From an uncultured Pontibacter sp. (lineage in GTDB: Bacteria > Bacteroidota > Bacteroidia > Cytophagales > Hymenobacteraceae), in NCBI RefSeq assembly GCF_947495565.1, contig NZ_CANLZM010000002.1:124001-188000 (forward strand): a stretch of 64,000 nucleotides of DNA. Reading direction: 5' to 3'. A program made the position numbers and the translations under genes. How positions within the stretch are numbered: position 1 is the stretch's first letter; every line of letters starts with the position of its first letter. Shown here in pieces: positions 42,537-50,740 of this stretch. Below the pieces are notes generated by a model. The model ran no database searches. It saw only the letters and a program-made list of their open reading frames with translations, and was not told the DNA's origin.

Positions 42537-42767
42537 ATGATATCAGAGCAGGAAGTCTTGGAACAAATAGGTAGAAGGTTAAAGGAGATAAGGATAAGCA
42601 AAGGGTATACTAGCTACGAAGACTTTGCCCTAGAGCATGGCATAGCAAGAATGCAGTATTGGAGATTAGAGACTGGCAAAACTAACCCTACCATCAAAAC
42701 ACTTTACAAGGTGCTCGAGATACATCAAATGTCTCTGCAAGAGTTCTTCTCCGAAGGATTCAACTAA
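42537..42767 (+). CDS. XRE transcription regulator
   Basis: 76 residues, almost entirely a helix-turn-helix (RRLKEIRISKGYTSYEDFAL, then GIARMQYWRLETGKTNP). Two GTAGACTA direct repeats (42486 and 42515) lie upstream of the start and could be its binding sites. Likely regulator of nearby island genes. Confidence 0.8.
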   Translation: MISEQEVLEQIGRRLKEIRISKGYTSYEDFALEHGIARMQYWRLETGKTNPTIKTLYKVLEIHQMSLQEFFSEGFN

Positions 42768-42880
42768 ACTAATCTAGCGACTTTCTTTTCTTCATAAGAG
42801 GCATTTAAATTTTTCCCCATAAACTAAGATATTCAAATCTATTACATGCATATTTATGCAGTGTAAACGGATATCATTGA

Positions 42881-43461
42881 ATGAAACACGGATTAAGATT
42901 CTACACAACTGAAGAAATAAAGTTCTTAGCTGCTTGGGGGGGTAAAGTTTAAAATAAAGAGAACTTAGAGCAGCAAAGGATTATATAATGACTTCTTTAG
43001 GAAGTAAGACACAGTATTAGTCTAATGAGTTAATCAAGCTACTACCAGGGTTTGACACTTTCAATTGGAGAATGTGGAGTCAGAAAGGGTGGGACCATGG
43101 CCCAAATGGTAACATCAGAGTAGCAAGGTTCAAACCATATACATGGGCACGGATATTTAGAAAAGGAGATGATAATAAAGACGTTTTCTTTACAGTTGGT
43201 GTAGATAGTAACACAGAAGAGATAGTCTATAAAATTGACTACTATAAGGAAGATAACTCATATCTTAACTCCGCTCAGAAAGAACTGATAAGATTAAACA
43301 TACCTAAAGAAGCTAGATGGAAGTCAATTTCATTACACTCTGTTGCTGAGTATGATTGGGATAAAATACTGACTGAATCATCAGACTTCTATATCGTAGA
43401 TAATCCTTTACATGACTTATTGCTTCAAGCAACTAGTTTCAGAGCTTTTCTAAAGGCATAG
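42881..43461 (+). pseudogene. Decayed hypothetical gene
   Basis: A start at 42881 (MKHGLRFYTTEEIKFLAAWG) breaks at a G7 run near 42940, and the later frame meets two stops before an open C-terminal 129 residues (from 43072: MWSQKGWDHGPNGNIRVARF). In-frame sense between the stops (RELRAAKDYIMTSLGSK, SNELIKLLPGFDTFNW) shows one ancestral gene with frameshift and stop codons. Only the last part remains intact. Confidence 0.6.
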
Positions 43462-43719
43462 TTAATAATTAGTATGGCAAGTTAGTTGAGCATTAACTAT
43501 CTAATTATACTATAATGCATTTCTAACACAACAAGCTCTTGAAATCATAGTAGCCTAGATACATTATAATCTAATTATTTAATTTTTGTTCAACACATTA
43601 TTAGTATAATTAAAAAAATAACTCTAATCACCATACATTTGTAAAACAGAAATAATATATTTACATATAATTATATGACTTATAGATTATGCTTAAATCT
43701 ATACAACTAACCCTGCACT

Positions 43720-45297
43720 ATGAAAAGGACAATTGCAGCTACAGTATTCACTCTTCTATTCAGTAGCGTTCAATTACTTGCACAGAATAAATCACAACTA
43801 AATACTCTAGTATATGATTTCGAAAGCAAGAAATTCTATGTAAATGAATACACCAGCGGTAAGGATAAAAAAGAGTCGATTAATAGAAATAAAGATAACG
43901 AGCTCAAGAACTTAAATAAGGTATTCATTAATTATAACAAAGGGTTCAATATCGAAGTCAAAAATATTAATAGATACCTCTACAATATAGAAATAGCGAC
44001 AGAAAGCGTTGACCTTGGAAGTGCCCCCCCGGCTCTATTTAATCAACTCTTTTTAGGAGCTAATTATGCTGAAGGGTTATTGGCAACCTTAACAAAGGAG
44101 AAAGGTCAACAAGGGTTACATGGTGAATCTAATAGGAATGATTTTGAGGAAGCTCTGAAGCAATTTCTATCCGATTATAACCAATTAGTTGATAGAAAGC
44201 TATTAGCATATGAATATGGCGTTAGAAACTTTGACAAAGCACCCAATGAAGTAAAGTATAGTGTTTTTGCAAAAAAGCTTTTAGAGCTCAGAATCATCTA
44301 TCAAGCTTATAATGCCGAGTTGATTGAAAGCCTAGCAGCAATTAATAAGGAAATTGATGCAGCAGAAAAGAAATTAGAGTCCTGCAAGAAAGAGAAAGCA
44401 GAACTTGAGACTAAGCTGAAGAGTGAAAAGAATCCAAATAGAATAAAAGAAATTAAAAATCAAATAGATAAACTGAAGTGTGAAGAGAATGATTTAAATA
44501 GACTTAAGGGTGAAAAGAAATTAAAAGAACAATTAAAACAAGACGGAGAAAGGCTGTGGGAGTCTACTTCTAAGATATCCGATTCAAATCTAGCAAAAAC
44601 CATTCTGTTTAATAGGAACTTGCATAATGACCATCTTACCTATACTTCTCCACCTATTTACCCAAATGGAAATTTACACAACATTAGTCTTAAAATTAGT
44701 CCCTCTGACTCTAGTCTAGTAAAGAAGTGGAACATAATGCCGCTTGAAAATGACTCCCTCAGTTTTAGCTTCTTTGTAAAAGGAAAGACATTTGTAAGTT
44801 TTAGTTCTGGCCCATTTGTAGGGTTTGGTAATAAACTAATTTATAACACATACAATTGGCAGCCTCAACCTAACAAAGACGGTATAATAACTGATTCTAC
44901 ACAGTATAAATTAGTGCCTACAGGTTCTAGTAACACCCCATTAGGTTTGGCTGCATTTGCTAATATTGGACGGAAAATAAGTAGAGGGACTGGAGTAGCT
45001 ATATCCCCCGGTGTAGGTATAACTATTGAGAGCAATCCAAAGCCTGTATATTTCATAGGTGCCTCCTTACTTACAGGGGAGAACCAGCAATTCAATATTT
45101 CTACTGGTTTTGCATTCATGAATACAGAAGGACTGAACAAAGAGTTTTATAACGGTATACAAGATAAATTATTTGCTTCTAAACCTTCGGAGATAGAATA
45201 CACAAAAAAGCTTAACTATGGGGGATTCATCTCTATCTCTTACACACTCTTTACTTTAAACAAGACTAAGGGGGCAAACGCTGGTTCAAGAAAATAA
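43720..45297 (+). CDS. Exported coiled-coil protein
   Basis: 525 residues. Signal peptide (MKRTIAATVFTLLFSSVQLL, then AQ), a long charged coiled coil (about 205-285, CKKEKAELETKL), and a C-terminal beta-rich part ending SYTLFTLNKT as in outer-membrane barrels. Probably a surface or envelope protein. A hairpin and dispersed repeat copy 2 follow. Not recognised. Confidence 0.65.
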   Translation: MKRTIAATVFTLLFSSVQLLAQNKSQLNTLVYDFESKKFYVNEYTSGKDKKESINRNKDNELKNLNKVFINYNKGFNIEVKNINRYLYNIEIATESVDLGSAPPALFNQLFLGANYAEGLLATLTKEKGQQGLHGESNRNDFEEALKQFLSDYNQLVDRKLLAYEYGVRNFDKAPNEVKYSVFAKKLLELRIIYQAYNAELIESLAAINKEIDAAEKKLESCKKEKAELETKLKSEKNPNRIKEIKNQIDKLKCEENDLNRLKGEKKLKEQLKQDGERLWESTSKISDSNLAKTILFNRNLHNDHLTYTSPPIYPNGNLHNISLKISPSDSSLVKKWNIMPLENDSLSFSFFVKGKTFVSFSSGPFVGFGNKLIYNTYNWQPQPNKDGIITDSTQYKLVPTGSSNTPLGLAAFANIGRKISRGTGVAISPGVGITIESNPKPVYFIGASLLTGENQQFNISTGFAFMNTEGLNKEFYNGIQDKLFASKPSEIEYTKKLNYGGFISISYTLFTLNKTKGANAGSRK

Positions 45298-45397
45298 GAG
45301 TATTTGATAGATTCTTGAAATATAAATCAAATGGTGTTTAGGGATAGCCTCTCATTTCAATAGGCTACCCCTAATCCATTTAACACCTAATGGCAGT

Positions 45398-45480
45398 GGC
45401 TACGTTTTTTTCAGTGGTTTTTTATTTGAAGGAGAAACCGTCTCTAAAAAACAATGCCTAAAAGAATACAGCATAACTCC
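45398..45480 (+). repeat. Dispersed ~80-bp repeat, copy 2
   Basis: GGCTACGTTTTTTTCAGTGG, then GAAGGAGAAACCGTCTC, AACAATGCCTAAAAGAATAC and CAGCATAACTCC. It parallels copy 1 at 40564 at about 70 percent identity by eye. A 10-bp hairpin (45341-45371) precedes it. Confidence 0.65.
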
Positions 45481-45488
45481 TCTGGTCT

Positions 45489-45764
45489 TTATTCAAGACC
45501 TGTAATTACAAAGTTTAAGGGTGGCTTATATCTGAAGAAATGGTGCGGGTAGAACTTACCATGTATACAGTATAGAATGGTGCCAGTACCCCAGCTTAGT
45601 ATTCCCTCTACTTGCTTCTCTTCTCCTTCTTCAATCTTCCTGATTGACTTAATGCAGATAACCTTGAAAGGGCAATACACTCTGTGAATCTTGTATTTTG
45701 ATATAAATAGACAACTGTTAGATGGGTTGCTAGGCTCAGGGCTGAGCAATAGGTTAGTTATCAT
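45489..45764 (-). CDS. Hypothetical protein
   Basis: 91 residues with a Cys/Tyr/Phe-rich centre (KIHRVYCPFKVICIKSIR) and a later GTILYCIHGKF. The composition looks protein-like but no family is recognised. It is followed by repeat copy 2 on the other side of its stop. Confidence 0.45.
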   Translation of the reverse strand: MITNLLLSPEPSNPSNSCLFISKYKIHRVYCPFKVICIKSIRKIEEGEEKQVEGILSWGTGTILYCIHGKFYPHHFFRYKPPLNFVITGLE

Positions 45765-45830
45765 CTTTTTAACCGAGTAAAACTGATTAATGAAATAAGG
45801 GTGACCGTGAAAGTCACCCCTTAAGCTTTC

Positions 45831-46172
45831 CTAAGCCGCTGCCTTGGTCTCAAACACTTCCTGCTCCACAGACTTAGGGTTAGGATTGTAGTAATACACA
45901 TAATTCAATGTCACTACTTCATCACTGTTTGGAATCCTGTACTCGTAAGGGTCACTCTCCATCTTCTCTATGTTCCCTGGAAGCTGCTTGCCTACTAAGC
46001 TCTGGCATACAAGGTCATTAAAAGTGCTGGTGATAGAACAGGTTCTGGCAGTGGCATAATACCTCCCAGACTTCTTGGAAAGAATCATCTCTATTTCCCC
46101 TTGCAGCATTAGCGCATTAAATTCTTTGCCATCTGCGGCTGTTCTTTTTACAAAGTCAGTAACTGTTACCAT
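45831..46172 (-). CDS. Conserved mobile-element protein
   Basis: 113 residues (MVTVTDFVKRTAADGKEFNA start), beta-rich, of a kind found beside VirE-type genes in Bacteroidota elements. It is divergent from nothing and lies downstream of the VirE gene, with a G-rich tract just upstream. Function unknown; single-strand DNA handling is possible. Confidence 0.6.
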   Translation of the reverse strand: MVTVTDFVKRTAADGKEFNALMLQGEIEMILSKKSGRYYATARTCSITSTFNDLVCQSLVGKQLPGNIEKMESDPYEYRIPNSDEVVTLNYVYYYNPNPKSVEQEVFETKAAA

Positions 46173-46463
46173 GATAAATAAATGTTATAGGTTAGACATA
46201 GGCGGGGGATGTCCCCAACTCGGGGTCAGGGTCGGGGAGTGCTTAATAGGCCTAACTTTTCCACTCAGTGACTCAAAAAAATTAAAAAAATTTTAGGTTA
46301 GGTATACTTTACTTCTTGTTGATTAAAGCTATATGTATTGTTATGACCCTAATTTTGGTATAATGGGAAAACTTCAATTTTGTGCACGCAGGAATAACCT
46401 AGTCCTCATAATCACCTGCAAGAAGGCAGGTAGGGCAACTAGAAATTGAATGTTAGAGTAATA
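46173..46463. other. Non-coding region with G-rich tract and AT-rich tract
   Basis: No gene is visible. At about 46202-46237 four runs of G (GGGGG, GGGG, GGG, GGGG) lie close together, able to form a quadruplex or a GGGGGATGTCCCC hairpin. An AT-rich tract follows to about 46330. Together they could form an origin or regulatory site next to the helicase gene. Confidence 0.4.
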
Positions 46464-46497
46464 AAAAAGGCTCACCAAAAGATGAGCCCTTTTCTAT
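46464..46497 (-). terminator. Terminator of the VirE gene
   Basis: On the minus strand GGGCTCA pairs with TGAGCC and is followed by TTTTTTATT. It lies 37 bp after the stop of the VirE-like gene. Confidence 0.75.
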
Positions 46498-46533
46498 TAT
46501 TCTGAATTAAGAATTTATGTTGCCTTGCCTGCC

Positions 46534-47754
46534 CTAAGAATGGGCTTGGAGCAATTCAGAGTCTGATAAGTGGTCTTTAGCAGCTTGCCTTCTTACCACA
46601 TATTTCTTTAAACCATTTTTCTTAACTGTACTGAAGCCCTGCTTCTTCATTACCTTTCCGATGTTAGTAATACTCCCATTCCCTAATCTCCGGTTAAATG
46701 TAGTCTCAATTACACCGGCTATTTCTGTAGCATTCATGAATTCGCATTTGCCTGTAGCCATATCGCAATGACTCAGCAACTGTGTGACCCATTCTTCTTC
46801 TAAAAGGGTCTGTTCAAACTGCCCATTGTTTGCTTGAATGATTACATTATCTTCACCATCAAAATAATGCTTTTCTCCCGCTCTGAACAGAGACAGAGCT
46901 TGACTGTACACCTGCTCAATGGTAGCTCCATATTCCCTCTGAAACTCTGTCACTTCAAAACAAAGGAACCTGCGTGACCCTGTAGGGTCGTTCAGAAACT
47001 TGTCAGAATTAACTGACCCTGCAAAAGAAGCTCTTCTGAGCATAATTTCTGGATTTCTGCGGAAAGGTCTCCTCACCTTAATCTGTTTCTTTGTGATACA
47101 TTCTTTAAGGCTGCCAATTTGGGTACGATTCAGGTTCTCAAGCTCATCTAAGTTAATCAACATGCAATCCGCCATAAAACTATAGGTGTCCTTGTTATCT
47201 GGGTTTATTGTACCACTGAAATAATACTGCTTCAAAGCATCGGGAACCAAGTTGTCTACCCAAGTCGTTTTACCTATTCCCTGTGCTCCGGAAAACACAA
47301 GAACCTGATGATTAATGGTTTCTGGGTTCACTAAAGAACCGACCAAGGCAATCAACCACCTTCTTAAACATACAGACCAAAGTTCATGGTTATGAGTCTT
47401 AACGCTATTTGCAAGTAGCTGTATATAATCTGTCTTACCATCCCAATCTGCTAAACCATTAAAATATTCCAGAAAAGGGTCGTAGGAAGAAGTGAAATTT
47501 GAGTTTAACAAAGCAACCAAAGAACCTAGAGGGAAAAATATTTTATTCTTAGTTAATTCCCTCCATAACGAGTTCTGGTGCTCATCTTCCATTATTATGT
47601 ATGACTCATCTCCCTTTTTTCTATACTCGACACTCCCTGTCACAGTATTTTTCCGAAAATCATACCTGGCTTCAAGAAAGGCCTCTACCTTCTCTAATCT
47701 CCCTCTATCAGCTTCATTTGGGGGAGTGCTTCTTGACATCTGACTATCTTCCAT
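46534..47754 (-). CDS. VirE-like (DUF3987-type) helicase/primase
   Basis: 406 residues. A P-loop (FSGAQGIGKTTWVDNL, about 150-165), an acidic Walker B region (MLINLDELENLNR), and DNA-binding residues (KQIKVRRPFRRNPEIMLRR) mark the virulence-associated E family. These are AAA/SF3-type replication helicases of phages, satellites and islands. It is likely the replication enzyme of the island. Its start overlaps nothing; a small gene follows upstream after 3 nt. Confidence 0.8.
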   Translation of the reverse strand: MEDSQMSRSTPPNEADRGRLEKVEAFLEARYDFRKNTVTGSVEYRKKGDESYIIMEDEHQNSLWRELTKNKIFFPLGSLVALLNSNFTSSYDPFLEYFNGLADWDGKTDYIQLLANSVKTHNHELWSVCLRRWLIALVGSLVNPETINHQVLVFSGAQGIGKTTWVDNLVPDALKQYYFSGTINPDNKDTYSFMADCMLINLDELENLNRTQIGSLKECITKKQIKVRRPFRRNPEIMLRRASFAGSVNSDKFLNDPTGSRRFLCFEVTEFQREYGATIEQVYSQALSLFRAGEKHYFDGEDNVIIQANNGQFEQTLLEEEWVTQLLSHCDMATGKCEFMNATEIAGVIETTFNRRLGNGSITNIGKVMKKQGFSTVKKNGLKKYVVRRQAAKDHLSDSELLQAHS

Positions 47755-47757
47755 CCC

Positions 47758-47976
47758 TTAAGCCTCCTTCATATTTATGACAATTAATCTGGTTTCATAG
47801 ACTTTTTTGAGGTTGTCAACGTCTCCTCCTTCTAAATCTTCAGCTTTAGGCCCATCAATGATAGTGATAAGCTCAAATGTGGACCCTTTGTATTTCTCCT
47901 GTCCCTTGAAATCCGCATTATTTATGGCTCCCTGTATTTCTTTCAGAAAGCTTTGTTTTATTACTCTTATACTCAT
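47758..47976 (-). CDS. Small island protein
   Basis: 72 residues from the ATG at 47976 (MSIRVIKQSFLKEIQGAINN). It lies just upstream of the VirE gene in the same operon. Not recognised; likely replication accessory. Confidence 0.55.
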   Translation of the reverse strand: MSIRVIKQSFLKEIQGAINNADFKGQEKYKGSTFELITIIDGPKAEDLEGGDVDNLKKVYETRLIVINMKEA

Positions 47977-48162
47977 TTTTTTAATTTTTAATTTTAAGCA
48001 CTTAAATATTCTGTGTAGTGGGAAGGAGTGCTTGATACCTACCCAAAACATCCATCCGGCTATATCCTAAGATTAAGAGTGACTATTCATAGCCTAGTGT
48101 ACTTGTTCCTCAAATCATTACTTTACTTACACTGGCTAGAAGACTCATTACACCTCTGATGC

Positions 48163-48444
48163 CTACCTGAATGATGGATTTTTACGAGACTGAAGCATTG
48201 CCTCCACCTCCGAATACTGGTAGTAGATTTTGTGGCCTATCTGGCTGAATGAGATGTACCCGCAGTCCCTCCAGTTCTGCAAGGTCCTCTTGCTAACCTT
48301 CAATAACGCTATCAGCTGTTCATTATCCAGCCAACGTTTGTTTAACTGTTGCTGCTCCTGTTGCTTGAGTGTTGTTTGCAGTTCCTCCAGCTTCTGAAAA
48401 AGCTGCTGTATTTCGTTTTGGGGTATGATGTATATCTGCTCCAT
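48163..48444 (-). CDS. HTH (excisionase-like) protein of the island
   Basis: 93 residues: N-terminal coiled coil (Gln-rich, LEELQTTLKQQEQQQLNKRW) and a MerR-like helix-turn-helix (LIALLKVSKRTLQNWRDCGY, then ISFSQIGHKIYYQYSEVEAM). It is the common HTH_17 type next to VirE and integrase genes of Bacteroidota elements. Could be excisionase or regulator. Confidence 0.75.
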   Translation of the reverse strand: MEQIYIIPQNEIQQLFQKLEELQTTLKQQEQQQLNKRWLDNEQLIALLKVSKRTLQNWRDCGYISFSQIGHKIYYQYSEVEAMLQSRKNPSFR

Positions 48445-48513
48445 CTTTGATTTCTTATCTTCTGAACCAAAGGTAAATGGAGCTGATTGGAGTAGTGGAT
48501 TACAAAAAGGGGG

Positions 48514-49500
48514 TTACAACTTTTGAAGGTTATTGTTTACATCTCTATCTAACAGCTCACCAATTTCATATAAAAGCCTTTTTGCTTCCTCAGTATGGGA
48601 AGATGCCATTTTACCATTTATCAAAATCGAGGAACTACGATCCTTTGGAGTGACTTGTACAAGGTTTTGGCGAATAGTATTATGGGAAACGCCTGTTAAC
48701 AGGCTGACTAGTCTTGTTAATTGTGAATCATTCGCATTGGTAACAATGCTTTTCATGCGTAGATAATAAAAAAGAATGGCAAGTACCTCTGGTGAAGTAT
48801 CAGATTTCTGAAGCTTTGTAAAAGCTTTACTATCTGTTAGCACCCCCTTTTTATTTATATCAATAAATGCGTGCAAATCTTCGTCATCCGTTATACTAAC
48901 TATAGTATTTCTCATTTTAGCAGCCACTTCCTTTCCAGTAACTAAATCGCTTTCTAAACCTTTTAAGATAGGTTTATAGAAGTGCTCAAAATCTACCAAT
49001 TGCTCCTTGAATACCTGAATTACATTCCTCAGTAGAGGTATCAAAATTTCACCCTGGAAGTCTAAAGAAGTTTTAGTATGCTGTTCTGCCTTGGCTCGAA
49101 AGACACGGTACTCTTTTTCTTCAAATTCTCCATCCGCATGTAACTTTAAATATTGTTGTATCTCACCTTCTGCTAAATCATAGGCTATTGGCTCTAATTC
49201 TAGAAGCTCCTGCAGAAAAGAGTTACTTGATATTACTAGTCCCTGCAGGTTAATATGAGCGATATAAAGTAAAGGAATAGCTGTATCGAAAGGAGGAAAT
49301 TGTGCTTCCTGTGTTACCGATCTAATAAATTGTGTCAGTTCAGCAGTAATAGTATTTAATTGATTAGAGAGGAAAGCTTCATTTAGCATTTCGCTATTCT
49401 CTTTAAAAGAATAACCTTTATAGACCTCTTGTGTCATTGTAATGAATGTAGTGAGGTCAGAAAACATCCTGCCTAAGTAATTAAATTTATCTACTATCAT
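48514..49500 (-). CDS. Hypothetical helical protein divergent to the defence operon
   Basis: 328 residues, mostly helical and acidic, no signal peptide, no motif recognised; the C-terminal third shows a helix-turn-helix-like stretch (SLLTGVSHNTIRQNLVQV, about 270). It is divergent from the defence operon over a 316-bp gap holding a palindrome, so a regulatory or accessory role is possible. Confidence 0.55.
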   Translation of the reverse strand: MIVDKFNYLGRMFSDLTTFITMTQEVYKGYSFKENSEMLNEAFLSNQLNTITAELTQFIRSVTQEAQFPPFDTAIPLLYIAHINLQGLVISSNSFLQELLELEPIAYDLAEGEIQQYLKLHADGEFEEKEYRVFRAKAEQHTKTSLDFQGEILIPLLRNVIQVFKEQLVDFEHFYKPILKGLESDLVTGKEVAAKMRNTIVSITDDEDLHAFIDINKKGVLTDSKAFTKLQKSDTSPEVLAILFYYLRMKSIVTNANDSQLTRLVSLLTGVSHNTIRQNLVQVTPKDRSSSILINGKMASSHTEEAKRLLYEIGELLDRDVNNNLQKL

Positions 49501-49737
49501 GCTATAATATGCTTACTGATATAGTGGGGACTAAATATCTCTAAATTCTCACCCTATCCAACTCCTTATTTACTATGAGCAGAAATTCATTAAAGAGGTT
49601 TCAAATCTAAAGGACTTTATAATCACAAGTTAAAGGTAATCACAAGATATTGGGCACTAAAAGAGTTAATCCATATTACTAAAAATTAGTATCAAAAATC
49701 ATTTTTTTACTACGATTTAAGATAGGCTCTTGTATGG

Positions 49738-49765
49738 AGGTTTACTATCTTTGATAGTAAAACCT
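49738..49765. promoter_or_regulatory. Promoter with palindromic operator of the defence operon
   Basis: AGGTTTACTATC, TTT, GATAGTAAAACCT form a near-perfect inverted repeat (one bulged base). The central part contains TATCTTTG at 49746-49753, an exact TAnnTTTG -7 element. The palindrome thus lies on the promoter of the operon starting at 49817, and a bound repressor would shut it. Confidence 0.65.
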
Positions 49766-49816
49766 GACCATTCATTTTATACCAATGTGTGCCCTTTTAG
49801 GGTAACTAATTACATT

Positions 49817-50740
49817 ATGTTTGTAGAAAGTGCACCCCAATTAAAATACACCTTCTCTGGCCATGAGAAATTCCAATGCCGACATCTCTGGCTAAAAAAG
49901 GGCTATGATTACTTACAATTAGGCAAGTCCTTCTTAGAAGAGGATTCAGTTATAGAACTTGGTGTGGGGAAAAACATGGTAGCTTCCATCAGGTTCTGGT
50001 TAAAGGCGTTTGGTATAACAGATAATCAGGACCAAATAACACAAGTTGGAGAGCTTTTATTCAGCAAAGATGGATTTGATGAGTATCTGGAAGATGATGC
50101 AAGTTTGTGGCTATTACATTACCTATTAGTAAAGACGAACTTCGCATCAACCTATTCTCTAATTTTCAATGAGTTTCGAAAAGAAAGGAATGAATTTAGT
50201 ACAGAAAACTTCGAGGCTTTTATCAAAAGAAAATCTGATGCGATTCCTTCGCTTAGTTTCAATCCAAATACGATACAAAATGATTTTGATATCTTCCGAA
50301 AGATGTATGTTTCATCTGAAGAAGACTACAAAAATATAGACGATAGCTTCTTAGGATTGCTAACTGACTTACACTTGGTAGGTACAATACAAAAAGAAGA
50401 AGAGTCTATAGTAGCTGATAAAACAAAAAAGCGAACAAAGCAGGTTCTCTTTCTTGAAAACACAGATAGAGAAAGTCTTCCTGTAGAAATTTTCCTGTTT
50501 TCAATACTCGACAATACCGGCTATGGCTCTTCCATAAGTTTACCTGCGCTTGAAAATGACTTTAACAGCCCTGGAAATATTTTTGCTCTAAGCAAAACAG
50601 GTCTTGTAACAAAGATACAGGAAGCCCAAGAAAAGTACCCTAACGATATCATCTATACGGATCATGCCGGGATTAAAGAATTGCAGTTTAAGAGAAAGAT
50701 CGATCCAATAGAAATGCTTACTTCTTATTATGAGAAATAA
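49817..50740 (+). CDS. sspB: DUF4007 protein, SspB-like
   Basis: 307 residues from the ATG at 49817 (MFVESAPQLKYTFSGHEKFQ); the longer frame from 49730 would begin inside the palindrome. LGVGKNMVASIRFWLKAFGI (about 48-67) is the hallmark of DUF4007. As I recall, this family includes SspB, the DNA-nicking partner of phosphorothioation by SspBCD. It heads an operon and overlaps the ATPase gene by 11 nt. Function is family knowledge; not shown by the sequence alone. Confidence 0.65.
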   Translation: MFVESAPQLKYTFSGHEKFQCRHLWLKKGYDYLQLGKSFLEEDSVIELGVGKNMVASIRFWLKAFGITDNQDQITQVGELLFSKDGFDEYLEDDASLWLLHYLLVKTNFASTYSLIFNEFRKERNEFSTENFEAFIKRKSDAIPSLSFNPNTIQNDFDIFRKMYVSSEEDYKNIDDSFLGLLTDLHLVGTIQKEEESIVADKTKKRTKQVLFLENTDRESLPVEIFLFSILDNTGYGSSISLPALENDFNSPGNIFALSKTGLVTKIQEAQEKYPNDIIYTDHAGIKELQFKRKIDPIEMLTSYYEK

